64,000 bases of DNA from Anaerolineales bacterium (GTDB lineage Bacteria; Chloroflexota; Anaerolineae; 4572-78; J111), in NCBI GenBank assembly GCA_015075405.1, contig JABTUK010000002.1, positions 186,001-250,000 of the forward strand. The letters run 5' to 3'. Below are positions 1 through 8,423 of the stretch, one piece after another (positions within the stretch are counted from its first letter, which is position 1; every line of letters starts with the position of its first letter). The notes below the pieces were generated by a model. It was not told where the DNA came from. It ran no database searches and was given only the letters and a program-made list of their open reading frames with translations. The position numbers were made by a program, and so were the translations under genes.

Positions 1-1405
1 CGCCCTCAAACGCTCCCTGGGCGAAGCCCGCATGCAGCGACTCATCCCCGGTCTGGCGGCGGCCAGCATAGTGATGATGCTGGCGGGCTGGGGATTGCTC
101 AACCTGGGCAGCCGGTCGCTCCCGCTCAGCTTCACGGCGTTGTTTATTATTCTGCTCGGCTCGGCGTTTCTCAGCCCACTGCTGACCAAGCTGCTCATGG
201 CTTTACTGCAACGGGTCACACCGCGCCTGTTTGGGATTATCGGGCTGATGGCCCCGCGCGACATCATCCGCTCCCTCAGCCGGACCTCGGTAACGATTGC
301 GGCGCTGATGCTGGCGGTCACGGTGATTATCGGCGTTAGTGTGATGATTGATTCCTTCCGCAATACCGTAGTTACCTGGCTGGACAGCATCCTGGCCGCC
401 GATATTTACATCAGCCCCGCCGGGCAAAACCTGCGCGTCGAGGGCGACATCAACCCCGATTTTATCGAGCAGGCCAGGCAAATCGAAGGGGTGGAGGCGG
501 TCAGCCTGCTGCGGAGCGTGGTGGTTTTCTCGGAGAACTATGAAGAAGTGGAACTGCGCGGCCTATCGCCGGAGCCGAGGGAGAACCGCCGCCCGATGCT
601 GTGGGCGGTGGGCAGCGCGGCGGAATTGGAGGCGGCCAGGCAGGCCGGCGGGGTGCTGGTCTCCGAAGTTTTTGCCCGCAGCCAGGACCTGCCGCTCGAC
701 CGGCCCTCGGTTATTACCCTCATCACCGAGCGCGGGCCGCAGCCGTTTGAGGTGGTCGGCATTTTTTACGATTACGCCGTGCCGGATAAAGGCTACGTGT
801 TGATGCGGCTGCAAACCTATCGGACCTACTGGCCCGGCGATACCGCCATTTCCAATATCGCCCTTTTCCTCTCGCCTGCCGCCGCGTCTCAAGCCGATGC
901 GCTGGCTCAAAAGATAACGGATGAATTTGCGGCCAAATATTTTCTGTCAGTCTCCTCCAACCGGGGCATCAAGGAGAACGCGCTGGAGGTTTTTGACCGG
1001 ACCTTCACTATCACCGCTGCCTTGCGCCTGCTGGCAACAGTGGTTGCCTTTATTGGGGTGTTGAGCGCGATTATGTCATTGCAATTGGAGCGCACCCGCG
1101 AGTTGGGCACGCTGCGGGCCAACGGCATGAGTGTGCTGCAACTGTGGGGTAAAACTCTGTTGGAAACGGCGCTGATGGGCCTGACCGCCGGCTTAATGGC
1201 CATGCCCATCGGCTGGGCGCTAGCTTATATTCTGGTCCATTTTATCAACCTGCGCTCCTTTGGCTGGTCGCTGCAAATGCGCACCAGCCCCGACATTTTT
1301 GGCATGGCCCTGCTGGTGGCCTTACTAGCAGCTTTACTGGCCGGGATTTACCCGGTGGTGCGTTTAAAGAATATGCAAATTGCGGTGGCGGTGAGAGAGG
1401 AATAG
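1..1405 (+). CDS. FtsX-type ABC transporter permease, 3' part
   Basis: The reading frame is open from base 2, so the gene starts upstream of the window. The visible ~467 residues hold several hydrophobic segments, a soluble extracytoplasmic domain (about residues 110-300) and a C-terminal set of helices with the typical FtsX sequence LQLERTRELGTLRANGM. This matches the second half of a large MacB/LolC-like permease that works with an ATPase encoded upstream. The next gene encodes an AttH/CrtC-like lipocalin protein, an arrangement known from attEFGH-type operons, so export or handling of a lipidic or peptide substrate is likely. The substrate is unknown. Confidence 0.85.
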   Translation, partial: ALKRSLGEARMQRLIPGLAAASIVMMLAGWGLLNLGSRSLPLSFTALFIILLGSAFLSPLLTKLLMALLQRVTPRLFGIIGLMAPRDIIRSLSRTSVTIAALMLAVTVIIGVSVMIDSFRNTVVTWLDSILAADIYISPAGQNLRVEGDINPDFIEQARQIEGVEAVSLLRSVVVFSENYEEVELRGLSPEPRENRRPMLWAVGSAAELEAARQAGGVLVSEVFARSQDLPLDRPSVITLITERGPQPFEVVGIFYDYAVPDKGYVLMRLQTYRTYWPGDTAISNIALFLSPAAASQADALAQKITDEFAAKYFLSVSSNRGIKENALEVFDRTFTITAALRLLATVVAFIGVLSAIMSLQLERTRELGTLRANGMSVLQLWGKTLLETALMGLTAGLMAMPIGWALAYILVHFINLRSFGWSLQMRTSPDIFGMALLVALLAALLAGIYPVVRLKNMQIAVAVREE

Positions 1406-1407
1406 TG

Positions 1408-1467
1408 AATGGCGAATGAGCGAATGGCGAATAAAGAGTCTGATTCGCCATTCGCTCATTCGCCATT
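1408..1467. repeat. Perfect 25-bp inverted repeat made of AATGGCGA/AATGAGCGA words
   Basis: The left arm (1408-1432) and right arm (1443-1467) are perfect complements around a 10-nt loop. The arm is built from tandem variants of the word GAATGGC/GAATGAGC. The hairpin sits exactly between the stop codon of the permease and the ribosome binding site of the next gene, and it belongs to a group of similar intergenic hairpins in this window. Confidence 0.9.
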
Positions 1468-1486
1468 TATTGGGGAGCAACAAACT

Positions 1487-2632
1487 ATGAAACTAGCTAT
1501 AGCTATCATCGCTTTGCTTTTAATTTCCGGTTTTATTGTCGTGCGCTATGATCAGGTCAACCTCAACGCCGATGAAATCAGCGCCGAGGTGGAAAATCTG
1601 GTGGCGGCAGAGTACACCGGCGAGGACTTTCAGAAGGTCTACGAAGCTGTCCCGTTTGAGTTTCCCAAAGACCACGGCCCTCACCCCGATTATCGGGCCG
1701 AGTGGTGGTATTACACCGGCAACCTGGCCGACGCCCAGGGCAACCGTTTTGGCTACCAGTTCACCATCTTCCGGCGGGGCATTGTTCCCGGTGAGCCGGA
1801 GCGCGCCTCGGAGTGGGCTACCCACCAGATTTACTTTGCCCACTTTACCGTGACCGATGTGACGGGCAATGCCTTTGAATTTCACGAGCGCTACAGCCGG
1901 GCCAGTCCCAACCTGGCCGGGGCGCAGGCTTTCCCGGTCTATCATGTCTGGCTGGACAATTGGTTTGCCAAAGAGATTGCGCCAGACAAAGTGCAGCTCA
2001 AAGCCACTGATGGCAACGTGGGGATTGATCTGATTTTGGAACAGGCCAAACCCGCCGCCTTGCAGGGGGATCGCGGCCTGAGCGCCAAAAGCGACGAGCC
2101 GGGCAACGCCAGTTATTATTACTCCCTCACCAACAACCCCACCATCGGCACGGTGACAACGGCCCGTGGGACATTTGAAGTGACCGGCAACTCCTGGATG
2201 GATCGGGAGTGGAGCACCTCGGACCTGGGGCCAGAGGCGGTGGGCTGGGATTGGTTTTCGTTGCAGTTGGACGACGGGCGGGAAGTCACTTTTTACTATA
2301 TTCGCCGCCAGGATGGCAGCGCCGAGCCGGTTTCCGCCGGAATTCTGATCAACCCCGACGGCAGCACCGAGGTTTTGAAACTGGACGATATTAAAATTAC
2401 CAATCTCAGCGCGTGGACCAGCCCTAACAGCGGCGCGGTCTATCCCGCCGAGTGGAACCTTGCCATTCCTGGCGCGGGAATTGATTTGCATATCACCCCG
2501 CTGATCAACGACCAGGAGTTGCGGGTCTCGTTTACCTATTGGGAAGGGGCGGTGCGGGTGGAAGGGTCGCACACCGGCTACGGGTACGTGGAGCTAACCG
2601 GTTATTACGAGAGTTTACGGGGACGGATGTAA
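1487..2632 (+). CDS. AttH/CrtC-like lipocalin-fold protein
   Basis: A 381-residue protein of the CrtC N-terminal lipocalin plus Lipocalin_9 type, also annotated carotenoid 1,2-hydratase-like or AttH. The family hallmarks are DYRAEWWYYTGNL near the N terminus and NSWMDREWSTSDLG..GWDWFSLQLDDG in the middle. The N terminus (MKLAIAIIALLLISGFIVV) is a membrane anchor or signal peptide. The frame is open upstream to 1409, but ATG 1487 is preferred because GGGGAGCAA lies just before it and the upstream codons fall in the hairpin. Following an FtsX-type permease, it probably handles a lipid-like ligand outside the membrane. Catalytic hydration of carotenoids is not implied. Confidence 0.85.
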   Translation: MKLAIAIIALLLISGFIVVRYDQVNLNADEISAEVENLVAAEYTGEDFQKVYEAVPFEFPKDHGPHPDYRAEWWYYTGNLADAQGNRFGYQFTIFRRGIVPGEPERASEWATHQIYFAHFTVTDVTGNAFEFHERYSRASPNLAGAQAFPVYHVWLDNWFAKEIAPDKVQLKATDGNVGIDLILEQAKPAALQGDRGLSAKSDEPGNASYYYSLTNNPTIGTVTTARGTFEVTGNSWMDREWSTSDLGPEAVGWDWFSLQLDDGREVTFYYIRRQDGSAEPVSAGILINPDGSTEVLKLDDIKITNLSAWTSPNSGAVYPAEWNLAIPGAGIDLHITPLINDQELRVSFTYWEGAVRVEGSHTGYGYVELTGYYESLRGRM

Positions 2633-2728
2633 AGGTAGCAGGGTCGCAAGGTCGCATCATTTATCTTTCGGCGGTCGGCGGTCCCCCAGGGGAGGCGAAG
2701 CGCTCTCAGCCGTCGGCGGTCTATTATC
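2633..2728. repeat. Intergenic word-repeat array (GGTAGCAGGGTCGCAAGG and GGCGGTC words)
   Basis: Right after the stop codon lie tandem variants of AGGTAGCAGGGTCGCAAGG, then GGCGGTC units on both sides of a CCCCCAGGGG core. The same first word type recurs at 8110-8165 (opposite strand) and 21706-21750. No protein is predicted here. Confidence 0.6.
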
Positions 2729-2740
2729 TTAGGAGCGTCG

Positions 2741-2899
2741 TTACTCAGCCGGCCCGACTCGTACATCGTCAAAGTAGCCGGTCACCAGCGAGCCATCTTC
2801 CAGGTAAAGCTGCAGTTCGGCGGTGAACTGGGCCGTTTTCCACTGCTCGATTTCCGCCGGTGTGTGCGCGCCAATGGGTTGGCCAATGTCATTAAGTTA
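2741..2899 (-). pseudogene. C-terminal remnant of an unidentified gene
   Basis: On the minus strand an open frame runs from the edge of the IS-like element to a TAA at 2741-2743. It reads through GAHTPAEIEQWKTAQF and LYLEDGSLVTGYFDDVRVG, amphipathic strand-rich sequence typical of a secreted beta domain. No start codon is present, and the frame enters the terminal repeat of the neighbouring element, so the rest of the gene was lost or displaced. I do not recognise the family. Confidence 0.4.
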
Positions 2900-3544
2900 A
2901 GAGCTTAAGTTGAGTACAAAGCCATAATGGGTATTATTCTACTCCTGACAAATCTTCAGCGTGGGAGTAGAACATGTCATCTGAGACCGAGGAGCTTTGT
3001 ACCAACTTGATAAAAAGGCTGAAAGAGCGGTTAAACAGCCTTGATTTTCTAGAACGTCATCGTCAGTCGGAGCAGGCATTCATCCGGCAACGCTGTTTAC
3101 CCTTTGTGACGGTGGTGGTGTTCTTACTGTATCACCACCGTTGGCCGGTGGAAGAAAACTACAAAGTCATGAAATACCGGGTTGAGGTTGAAAGCTGGTC
3201 GGGCAAATCCAAGTTGGCTATTTATCAAGACTTTCACGCCAAAGTCTTTACCACCAATTTGACCGCCATATTAGCCCACCCCGCTCAAACGCTGGTGGAA
3301 CACCAAAGTCAAGCCAAAAAGTATACTTATCAAGTCAATTTCACCCACCTCCTGTCGAAAATGAAAGATACGGTGGTGCTCCTGTTTCAGCAGCCGGTTA
3401 TCTCAACCCTTTTGGACCGACTGTGGCAGATAATGACCCATATCATTGAACCTATCCGACCGAACCGAAAGTATCCCCGTAAAAAGTCGATTAAACCCAA
3501 AAGATTTGCTATGACCTACAAACCGACCCGTTAACTTAATGACA
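2887..3544. mobile_element. Internally deleted IS4-type element (~658 bp)
   Basis: Perfect 14-bp terminal inverted repeats TGTCATTAAGTTAA (2887-2900) and its complement (3531-3544) bound the element. The only gene inside keeps the two ends of an IS4-type transposase joined in frame, so the element looks non-autonomous but has intact ends. I saw no convincing target duplication. Confidence 0.75.
2974..3534 (+). pseudogene. IS4-type transposase with the catalytic core deleted in frame
   Basis: The 186-residue frame starts like an IS4-family transposase and then passes directly to the C-terminal signature Y-x2-R-x3-E-x6-K, visible as YHHRWPVEENYKVMK at about residues 48-62. Family members have about 400 residues and carry two catalytic Asp residues before this point; both regions are missing. 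The frame stays open after the deletion, and its stop codon lies inside the right terminal repeat. The product could still bind the ends but cannot catalyse transposition. Confidence 0.75.
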
Positions 3545-3704
3545 ACGGATTATGCCTAATTCATTGAGGCGCGAGGCTAGAAGCCATCGCGCTGAGAGAG
3601 CAAAGCCCTCCGGGCTGAAGAGTTAGGGCGCTTCAGCGTCCTTTGCCCTTTCAGGGCGGTGGCTTCAGCCCCGCCCATCCAATTACGCATAATCGGTTGA
3701 CATT
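3538..3704. repeat. MITE-like element with imperfect 24-bp terminal inverted repeats
   Basis: The sequence at 3538-3561 and the complement of 3681-3704 match at 21 of 24 positions (core GATTATGC and TAATT). The interior is a chain of short hairpins (GGCTTC..GAAGCC, GCCCTTTCAGGGC types) without coding potential. It abuts the right end of the IS4-type remnant, and its right arm runs into the MaoC-like remnant. Confidence 0.55.
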
Positions 3705-3917
3705 GACCTGCAACTGGACGAAGTGATCCATCACGCGCCGGTTTTTCACGGCGATACCATTTACGCCCAATCCGAGGTGTTGACCTTGCGCGAGTCGCGC
3801 TCGCGGCCCGGCTGGGGGATTGTGACGGTTGCTTCTGAGGGTTATAATCAGGCGGGGGTTAAAGTCATCAGTTTCAAGCGGACCATAATGATCAAACAGC
3901 GCAGCCACGCAGAATGA
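3697..3917 (+). pseudogene. C-terminal remnant of a MaoC-like hydratase
   Basis: The frame is open from the MITE-like element and reads VDIDLQLDEVIHHAP, then PVFHGDTIYAQSEVLTLRES and KVISFKRTIMIKQR, which fits the C-terminal half of MaoC/hot-dog (R)-enoyl-CoA or methylmalyl-CoA hydratases. An internal ATG at 3723 exists, but the hot-dog fold would lack its N-terminal half and active-site Asp/His region. Truncation by the adjacent mobile elements is the simplest explanation. The stop overlaps the start of the next gene by 4 bases (ATGA), so it was once translationally coupled to it. Confidence 0.7.
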
Positions 3918-4771
3918 CCAGCCCCATTATCCTCTCGACCGGCTCGCTGTTTAATTTTGATCTCGATACGGCCATGGCCCTGGCGGCCGAAACCGGCTTC
4001 GACGGGGTTGAACTGATGGTGGATTGGCGGCGCGAGACACATCACCTGGCCCACCTGGAAAAGTTGATGGCTCGCCACAATTTGCCGATTCTGGCCGTCC
4101 ACAGCCCTTTTGCCAGCTTTCCCCCCGGCTGGAAGCACGACCCAGTTAGCCTGATCCAACACAGCGTCCGTCTGGCTGAGTCGCTGGGGGCGCAGACGGT
4201 AGTGGTCCACCCGCCGGCGCGGTGGGTGCGCTTGCAGAGCGTGGTGCTGGCCCCGCAGCGGCATTGGAAATTGTCTATTCCCATTCCCGTGGCCGGTCCG
4301 GGGGCGCTGGGCCGCTGGCTGCAACAGGAATTACCCCATTTTCAAGCGCAAACAGCGGTAAAAATTGCCGTAGAGAATATGCCGCGCCGTTGGCTTGGCC
4401 CCTGGCAGTTGGAACCGTACCATTTCAACAATGCCCGCCAGTTGAACCAGTTTCAACACCTCACCCTCGATACCACCCACGTCGGGACCTGGCGGGCGGA
4501 TTTGCTGGAGTTTTACCGGCAGATCAAGCCCCAAGTGGCTCACATCCACCTGTCCAACTTCAACGGCCACGAGCACCAATTATTATACAACGGCTCTTTA
4601 CCCTTGGCGGCTTTTCTGGCTGAACTGACTAAAGATCAATTTGCCGGCCTCGTTTCTCTGGAACTCGGCCCGACCAGCCTGCAAGCTGAGGATGAGGTCA
4701 GGCTCAGGAAAAACCTGCGCGACAGTTTAGCTTTTTGTCAAAAGGCGTTGACTCTGCTAGATTCTTACTGA
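3914..4771 (+). CDS. Sugar phosphate isomerase/epimerase-type TIM barrel protein
   Basis: A 285-residue member of the AP-endonuclease-2-like (xylose isomerase-like) TIM barrel family. Likely metal ligands are visible in order: GFDGVELMVDW, AVHSPF, VVVHPPARW, VAVENMPRR, LTLDTTHVGTW, VAHIHLSNF and VSLELGP. These proteins isomerise or epimerise small sugars or hydroxy acids, or act as divalent-metal lyases; the substrate cannot be deduced. The start overlaps the stop of the MaoC-like remnant, which supports ATG 3914. It converges on the large minus-strand gene that follows, with a 7-base overlap of the two 3' ends. Confidence 0.8.
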   Translation: MTSPIILSTGSLFNFDLDTAMALAAETGFDGVELMVDWRRETHHLAHLEKLMARHNLPILAVHSPFASFPPGWKHDPVSLIQHSVRLAESLGAQTVVVHPPARWVRLQSVVLAPQRHWKLSIPIPVAGPGALGRWLQQELPHFQAQTAVKIAVENMPRRWLGPWQLEPYHFNNARQLNQFQHLTLDTTHVGTWRADLLEFYRQIKPQVAHIHLSNFNGHEHQLLYNGSLPLAAFLAELTKDQFAGLVSLELGPTSLQAEDEVRLRKNLRDSLAFCQKALTLLDSY

Positions 4772-7700
4772 CCTTCGGTCAGCATGTCCAGCACCTTCCC
4801 AACTTTGCCTTTGGCCTGCCAGTAGTCAAACTTGGTGGTGTCGAGGTGTTCGGTGATGCCGCCCAGGCGGCGAACCTCTTCCATCATGTGGCCGGTGCCG
4901 CCGGGGCCATCGCCGCCCTTGCCGTCCCACAGGGCGATAAAACGAATGCGGTCTATGCCGTAAATCAGGGCGGCGTAGAGCGCCCAGCGATTATTGCGCT
5001 CATAGGGGTTATCACCCGGCGGCAGCGGCCCCAGCCGGTCAATCTGGTATTGGATCGAAACGTTGGGGTGATTGCGGATATTATAGAAGCGAGTTACCCA
5101 TTCATCTCCGGCAAAGGCAACCGACTCCTTGATAAAGTCGGCCTCGCTAAAGGGCAGTAAAACCTCAACGCGCATGTCTCGTTTTAAGCAGGCTTCAATA
5201 AAGAGAGTATCCCCGCCGCAAGCTGCGCCGGGAATAATGGCCATATCATTTGCATCGGCATTCAGCTTATCCAAAGCTTTTTCGATGCGCTCGCGGGCCT
5301 CTTTTTCCATTGCCGCCGGAAAGCGCGGCTCGCGCCGGTTAGCCCGATCTATCATATGGCCGGAGAAGAGGAAGATATTGCGGTTCTTATCCTCCGCCGC
5401 ATGGTCTTCCGCCTCCAATTTTTTGATCTCTTCTTGCAGGAGGGTCAGACCGGCGTTCACAAACTCCGGGCGAAAATTCAAAGATTTGAACAATTCCAAT
5501 TGGGCCAGGGTAGATTTAAGGGCAAAACGATTTTGCCCGGCCAGGGTCAACGCCTTTTGGTAGGCCCTGGTAACAGCTTTAGGCTCTTCGGCCACACAGA
5601 CGGCCAAATCGGCCAGGCCGATGAAAGCCCAGAAATTGCCGCTGTTGCGCTGGGCTTGACTTTCCAGAGTAAACTGAACCGCCCCTTTGAGTAAGGCTAT
5701 TTGCTGCCGGGTTGCCTGCCATTCGGGGTCAATGTCGCTGTCGAAATGCTGCACCAGATTGTCCAGCAGCAGGGCCAGAGTCAAGGCGTTTCCGCCGGAA
5801 TAAAAGTGATTTTGGTCTAAACTGTAGCCGGAAAGGTAGGTATCAATAGCTCTTTTCAACCAGTAGCCGGTCAAGAACGCTTTTTTCTGGCGCTCCTGTT
5901 CATCCTCGATATGCGTCCATTCATTTATCCACATCTCTTTGTAAATTCGGCCCAAGTAAGAGATGGCTTCGATATTGCCCGGTTCATCCTCAAGCAGGCG
6001 CTCCAATTTCACAATCGCTTCATCATAGCGGCTCAGGCGAGCCAGATGAAACGCCTCCTCCCGCCGGAACTCGGAATTTTTAGGATTGATTTTCAACCCC
6101 TCTCGGTACTGCTGCAAGGCCAACTCGTGGCGGCCCAAGCTGCGCAATGCTCTGCCGGCTTCGGTGATGACATCCTCTTTAATCAATGGGTTGCTCACTT
6201 CTTCGGTCAGCAGCAAAACATCGCCGATACGCTTTTGCCGTTGAGCAATTTCAACCCGCTCTTCCCATTCCTTGTGTTCGCGCCAGTAGCCGGTAGCCAG
6301 GGGAGTGCGGAGCGATTTGCGGTTCGGCTCTTCCAAACCGTCGAGGAGGTTAAAAATGGGGCTGTGAATCCGGTCCTGGCTGGAGGCCCAGGTTTCGCGG
6401 GCAATTTTGGCAATGGCCTGGCGGTCTTTTTCAATAAATTCGGGGTCGGGCCGGCCATTTTTATCGGTGTGGTAGGGCACGGTGCGGACGTTAAAAATGT
6501 CAAACGGCATGTAGGAGCGCCCCGATTGGATATGGACCAGCCCGCGTTTACGCATCGAGTGGCGCACGCCCAGTTCATAAAATACGTTAGCATTGTCAAT
6601 GCTTAAATCGGCAATGACCAGATCGGCCAGCAGCAGTTCCTGGAACATATCGGTTAAGATGTCGCCGCTGACGCTCTCCTCGTCGGCCCGGAATGGCTCA
6701 AAGCCCGCTTCAATCAGGGCCGGTTTGATCAAATCCTGATAAATGGCGTTAAAATCTATCCAGCGGCCATCCGCGCTCTGCTTGCGGCCAAAGGGCATCA
6801 CCACAAAGGCGTGGGGCAAGCCTTTGAGTTTTTTGGGGCTGATTTCCTCGCTCGCGGGTTGTTGCGCTGCGGCGATGGGTTGCTCCTCAGTTCCGTTGGC
6901 CGCGCTTGTTTCTTTCGATCCGGCCACTTTGACCAGATTATCAACCGCCGCCTCGGCCACCGAGATGACTTCTTCAGAGACGCCAATCTTGGGCAAAACT
7001 TTAGCTGCTACCGCCATTGCTTTTTGGGCTTGCTCCAACAGCTTAGCATCAATCACCGGCGAGGCGGGCGTGTTCAGCGCCTTGATCATCAGGTCGTCTT
7101 CTTTGCCTTTCAGCTCGGCTACAGCCCGGCGCATTTCGCTGATGTACTGGTTGTGCTGGCTCCATAAGACTCTTTCGGTGGCCGTGACCATTTTGAAAAA
7201 CTCGTCGCCGGTTTGTTGGGCGGGGGACAGGCTGAGCCAATGATCGCGGATAATCTTTAGCTCAAGAATGAGCTGGCTGTAGTTATTAATGGTCGAGTCG
7301 AGCCGGCGCAGTTCCAGCCAGGCGGTAAAGGCCGCTGCCAGAGCAGTGGTCAGGGCAACCCAAATGCTAAAGATGCCGCCCGGCCAGGCTGCCAGCAGTG
7401 TACCCAACCCACCAAAGATAAAAATGGCCGCTTGCAAGCGGGTGCGGGTAGTTTGCAGTCCGACAATTTTGTTGGAATGATAGTCGAGCTGGTTGTCCAG
7501 GCGGTAGCGGATGTAATCCTGGGCCAGCAGGTTTGCAAAGCCGGGGTCGCTGTCAAGGTTATCGGGGGAATAGTAGGGCGGGATTGGACCGGTATAGGGC
7601 TTCAAAACCAACTCGCCGCCGACGCCCTCAAACACCTGGCGTTGAATGGCTGCCACCCGTTCGGTGAGCCACTGCCCGCGCTCAGCTTGCTGCTGCAAGA

Positions 7701-8046
7701 CGGTGCGGAAAAAATAGATCTCCTTCAAAATTTCCTCAGCCCCGGTGCGGAAAACCAGCCAGCGCTCGCCCTGCTGCATCTTGTTGGCAAAAGCCAGAAT
7801 CACCGAGCTAATAATGGGGACCAGGATCAGCCCGATTTTGAGCGCCTGGCCCAGGCCCGTTTCAGCATCTCCATAAAGCTGGGTCAGGATGGCCAGGAGG
7901 GTGGCTACCACCGACAAAATAATCACCGCCCGGCGCAGATTCAGATGACTTTTGGAGGCAGCCAGGGCGCTCTGGTCAAACTCGGCATAGCGCTGCCAGG
8001 CATTTTGTAAAGCAATGGTGTTTTCGTTAGCGGGTTGTTGGCTCAT
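4765..8046 (-). CDS. SLATT–TIR-like–TPR–SLOG-like multidomain protein, candidate immune effector
   Basis: A 1093-residue protein. Visible modules: two 2-TM SLATT/DUF4231-like units (TM about 39-58 and 70-88; 204-220 and 226-245), each followed by long helices; a linker to about 405; a TIR/deoxyribosyltransferase-like Rossmann domain (411-525) with AFVVMPFG, LLLADLVIADLS and NVFYELGVRH (Glu491 is the expected catalytic residue); a TPR array of the DUF4071/TPR-S type (about 590-900); and a C-terminal SLOG-like Rossmann domain starting IFLFSGHMID and containing IIPGAACGGDTLF. Such modules are known from nucleotide-dependent conflict systems: membrane pore, NAD-cleaving domain, adaptor and ligand sensor. 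Here they are in one chain. Start ATG 8046 is chosen because AGAGAGGG precedes it; upstream in-frame codons to 8130 are repeat DNA. Confidence 0.8.
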   Translation of the reverse strand: MSQQPANENTIALQNAWQRYAEFDQSALAASKSHLNLRRAVIILSVVATLLAILTQLYGDAETGLGQALKIGLILVPIISSVILAFANKMQQGERWLVFRTGAEEILKEIYFFRTVLQQQAERGQWLTERVAAIQRQVFEGVGGELVLKPYTGPIPPYYSPDNLDSDPGFANLLAQDYIRYRLDNQLDYHSNKIVGLQTTRTRLQAAIFIFGGLGTLLAAWPGGIFSIWVALTTALAAAFTAWLELRRLDSTINNYSQLILELKIIRDHWLSLSPAQQTGDEFFKMVTATERVLWSQHNQYISEMRRAVAELKGKEDDLMIKALNTPASPVIDAKLLEQAQKAMAVAAKVLPKIGVSEEVISVAEAAVDNLVKVAGSKETSAANGTEEQPIAAAQQPASEEISPKKLKGLPHAFVVMPFGRKQSADGRWIDFNAIYQDLIKPALIEAGFEPFRADEESVSGDILTDMFQELLLADLVIADLSIDNANVFYELGVRHSMRKRGLVHIQSGRSYMPFDIFNVRTVPYHTDKNGRPDPEFIEKDRQAIAKIARETWASSQDRIHSPIFNLLDGLEEPNRKSLRTPLATGYWREHKEWEERVEIAQRQKRIGDVLLLTEEVSNPLIKEDVITEAGRALRSLGRHELALQQYREGLKINPKNSEFRREEAFHLARLSRYDEAIVKLERLLEDEPGNIEAISYLGRIYKEMWINEWTHIEDEQERQKKAFLTGYWLKRAIDTYLSGYSLDQNHFYSGGNALTLALLLDNLVQHFDSDIDPEWQATRQQIALLKGAVQFTLESQAQRNSGNFWAFIGLADLAVCVAEEPKAVTRAYQKALTLAGQNRFALKSTLAQLELFKSLNFRPEFVNAGLTLLQEEIKKLEAEDHAAEDKNRNIFLFSGHMIDRANRREPRFPAAMEKEARERIEKALDKLNADANDMAIIPGAACGGDTLFIEACLKRDMRVEVLLPFSEADFIKESVAFAGDEWVTRFYNIRNHPNVSIQYQIDRLGPLPPGDNPYERNNRWALYAALIYGIDRIRFIALWDGKGGDGPGGTGHMMEEVRRLGGITEHLDTTKFDYWQAKGKVGKVLDMLTEGQ

Positions 8047-8068
8047 GGCAAAATCCCTCTCTAGAAAA

Positions 8069-8165
8069 GTAGACGGTAGACAGTAGACGGTAGACAGCGG
8101 TTTACTCGCAGGTAGTCTTCGGTACTGCAACCCTGCGACTTTGCTACCCTGCTACTCTGCTACCT
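8069..8165. repeat. GTAGACA/GGTAGCAG word array
   Basis: Four GTAGACRG-type units are followed by complementary-strand GGTAGCAG/GGGTCGCAG-type words. It lies just upstream of the start of the large SLATT/TIR-like gene, within its probable 5' untranslated region. Confidence 0.7.
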
Positions 8166-8328
8166 TTTCATTGTTGGTGTAGGCCTGCGATAATTTTGTT
8201 GGCGAAGTGGTTAGGATACCATTATCAGTTAACAATTCTGAAATGTCAATAACAAATTTAAGCCTCAACTGAGGATATTCTTTCAGGTTTGACAAGGTTT
8301 CCCTGTTCGGATAGAGTTAGAGTATATA

Positions 8329-8400
8329 GATGAGGCGAGGAGGCGATGACCGGTGAGGCGAAAACTCCTTTCGCCTCCTCGCCTCACGAGTCATCGCATC
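8329..8400. repeat. GAGGCGA-word imperfect hairpin
   Basis: The left arm repeats GAGGCGAGGAGGCGATGA and the right arm its complement (TCGCCTCCTCGCCTCA, TCATCGCATC) in a shifted order. A hairpin of the same word type occurs at 41228-41306, and the same words form the start of the gene at 44240. Confidence 0.8.
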
Positions 8401-8423
8401 TTTATATTCAAGGAGAATAAACC

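Larger units (their letters stand above)
8047..8423. other. Divergent intergenic region with repeats and a candidate promoter
   Basis: No gene in 377 bases. It holds an array of GTAGACGGTAGACA words and GGTAGCAG-type words (8069-8165), a plausible plus-strand promoter TTGACA (8289-8294) with TAGAGT 17 bases downstream (8312-8317), and a GAGGCGA-word hairpin (8329-8400) directly before the ribosome binding site AAGGAGAA of the PH-domain gene. Confidence 0.5.

Noticed and set aside
1520..2572. 350-codon minus-strand open frame
   Set aside because: It is antisense to the lipocalin-like gene, with low-complexity composition and no recognisable motif.
3914..4771. Endonuclease IV (nfo) as identity of the TIM barrel gene
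   Set aside because: The nine-ligand zinc pattern of endonuclease IV is not complete, and the sequence is closer to isomerase/epimerase members.
8047..8130. N-terminal extension of the SLATT/TIR-like protein to 8130
   Set aside because: The extra 28 residues are encoded by GTAGACA repeats and lack a ribosome binding site, while ATG 8046 has AGAGAGGG.
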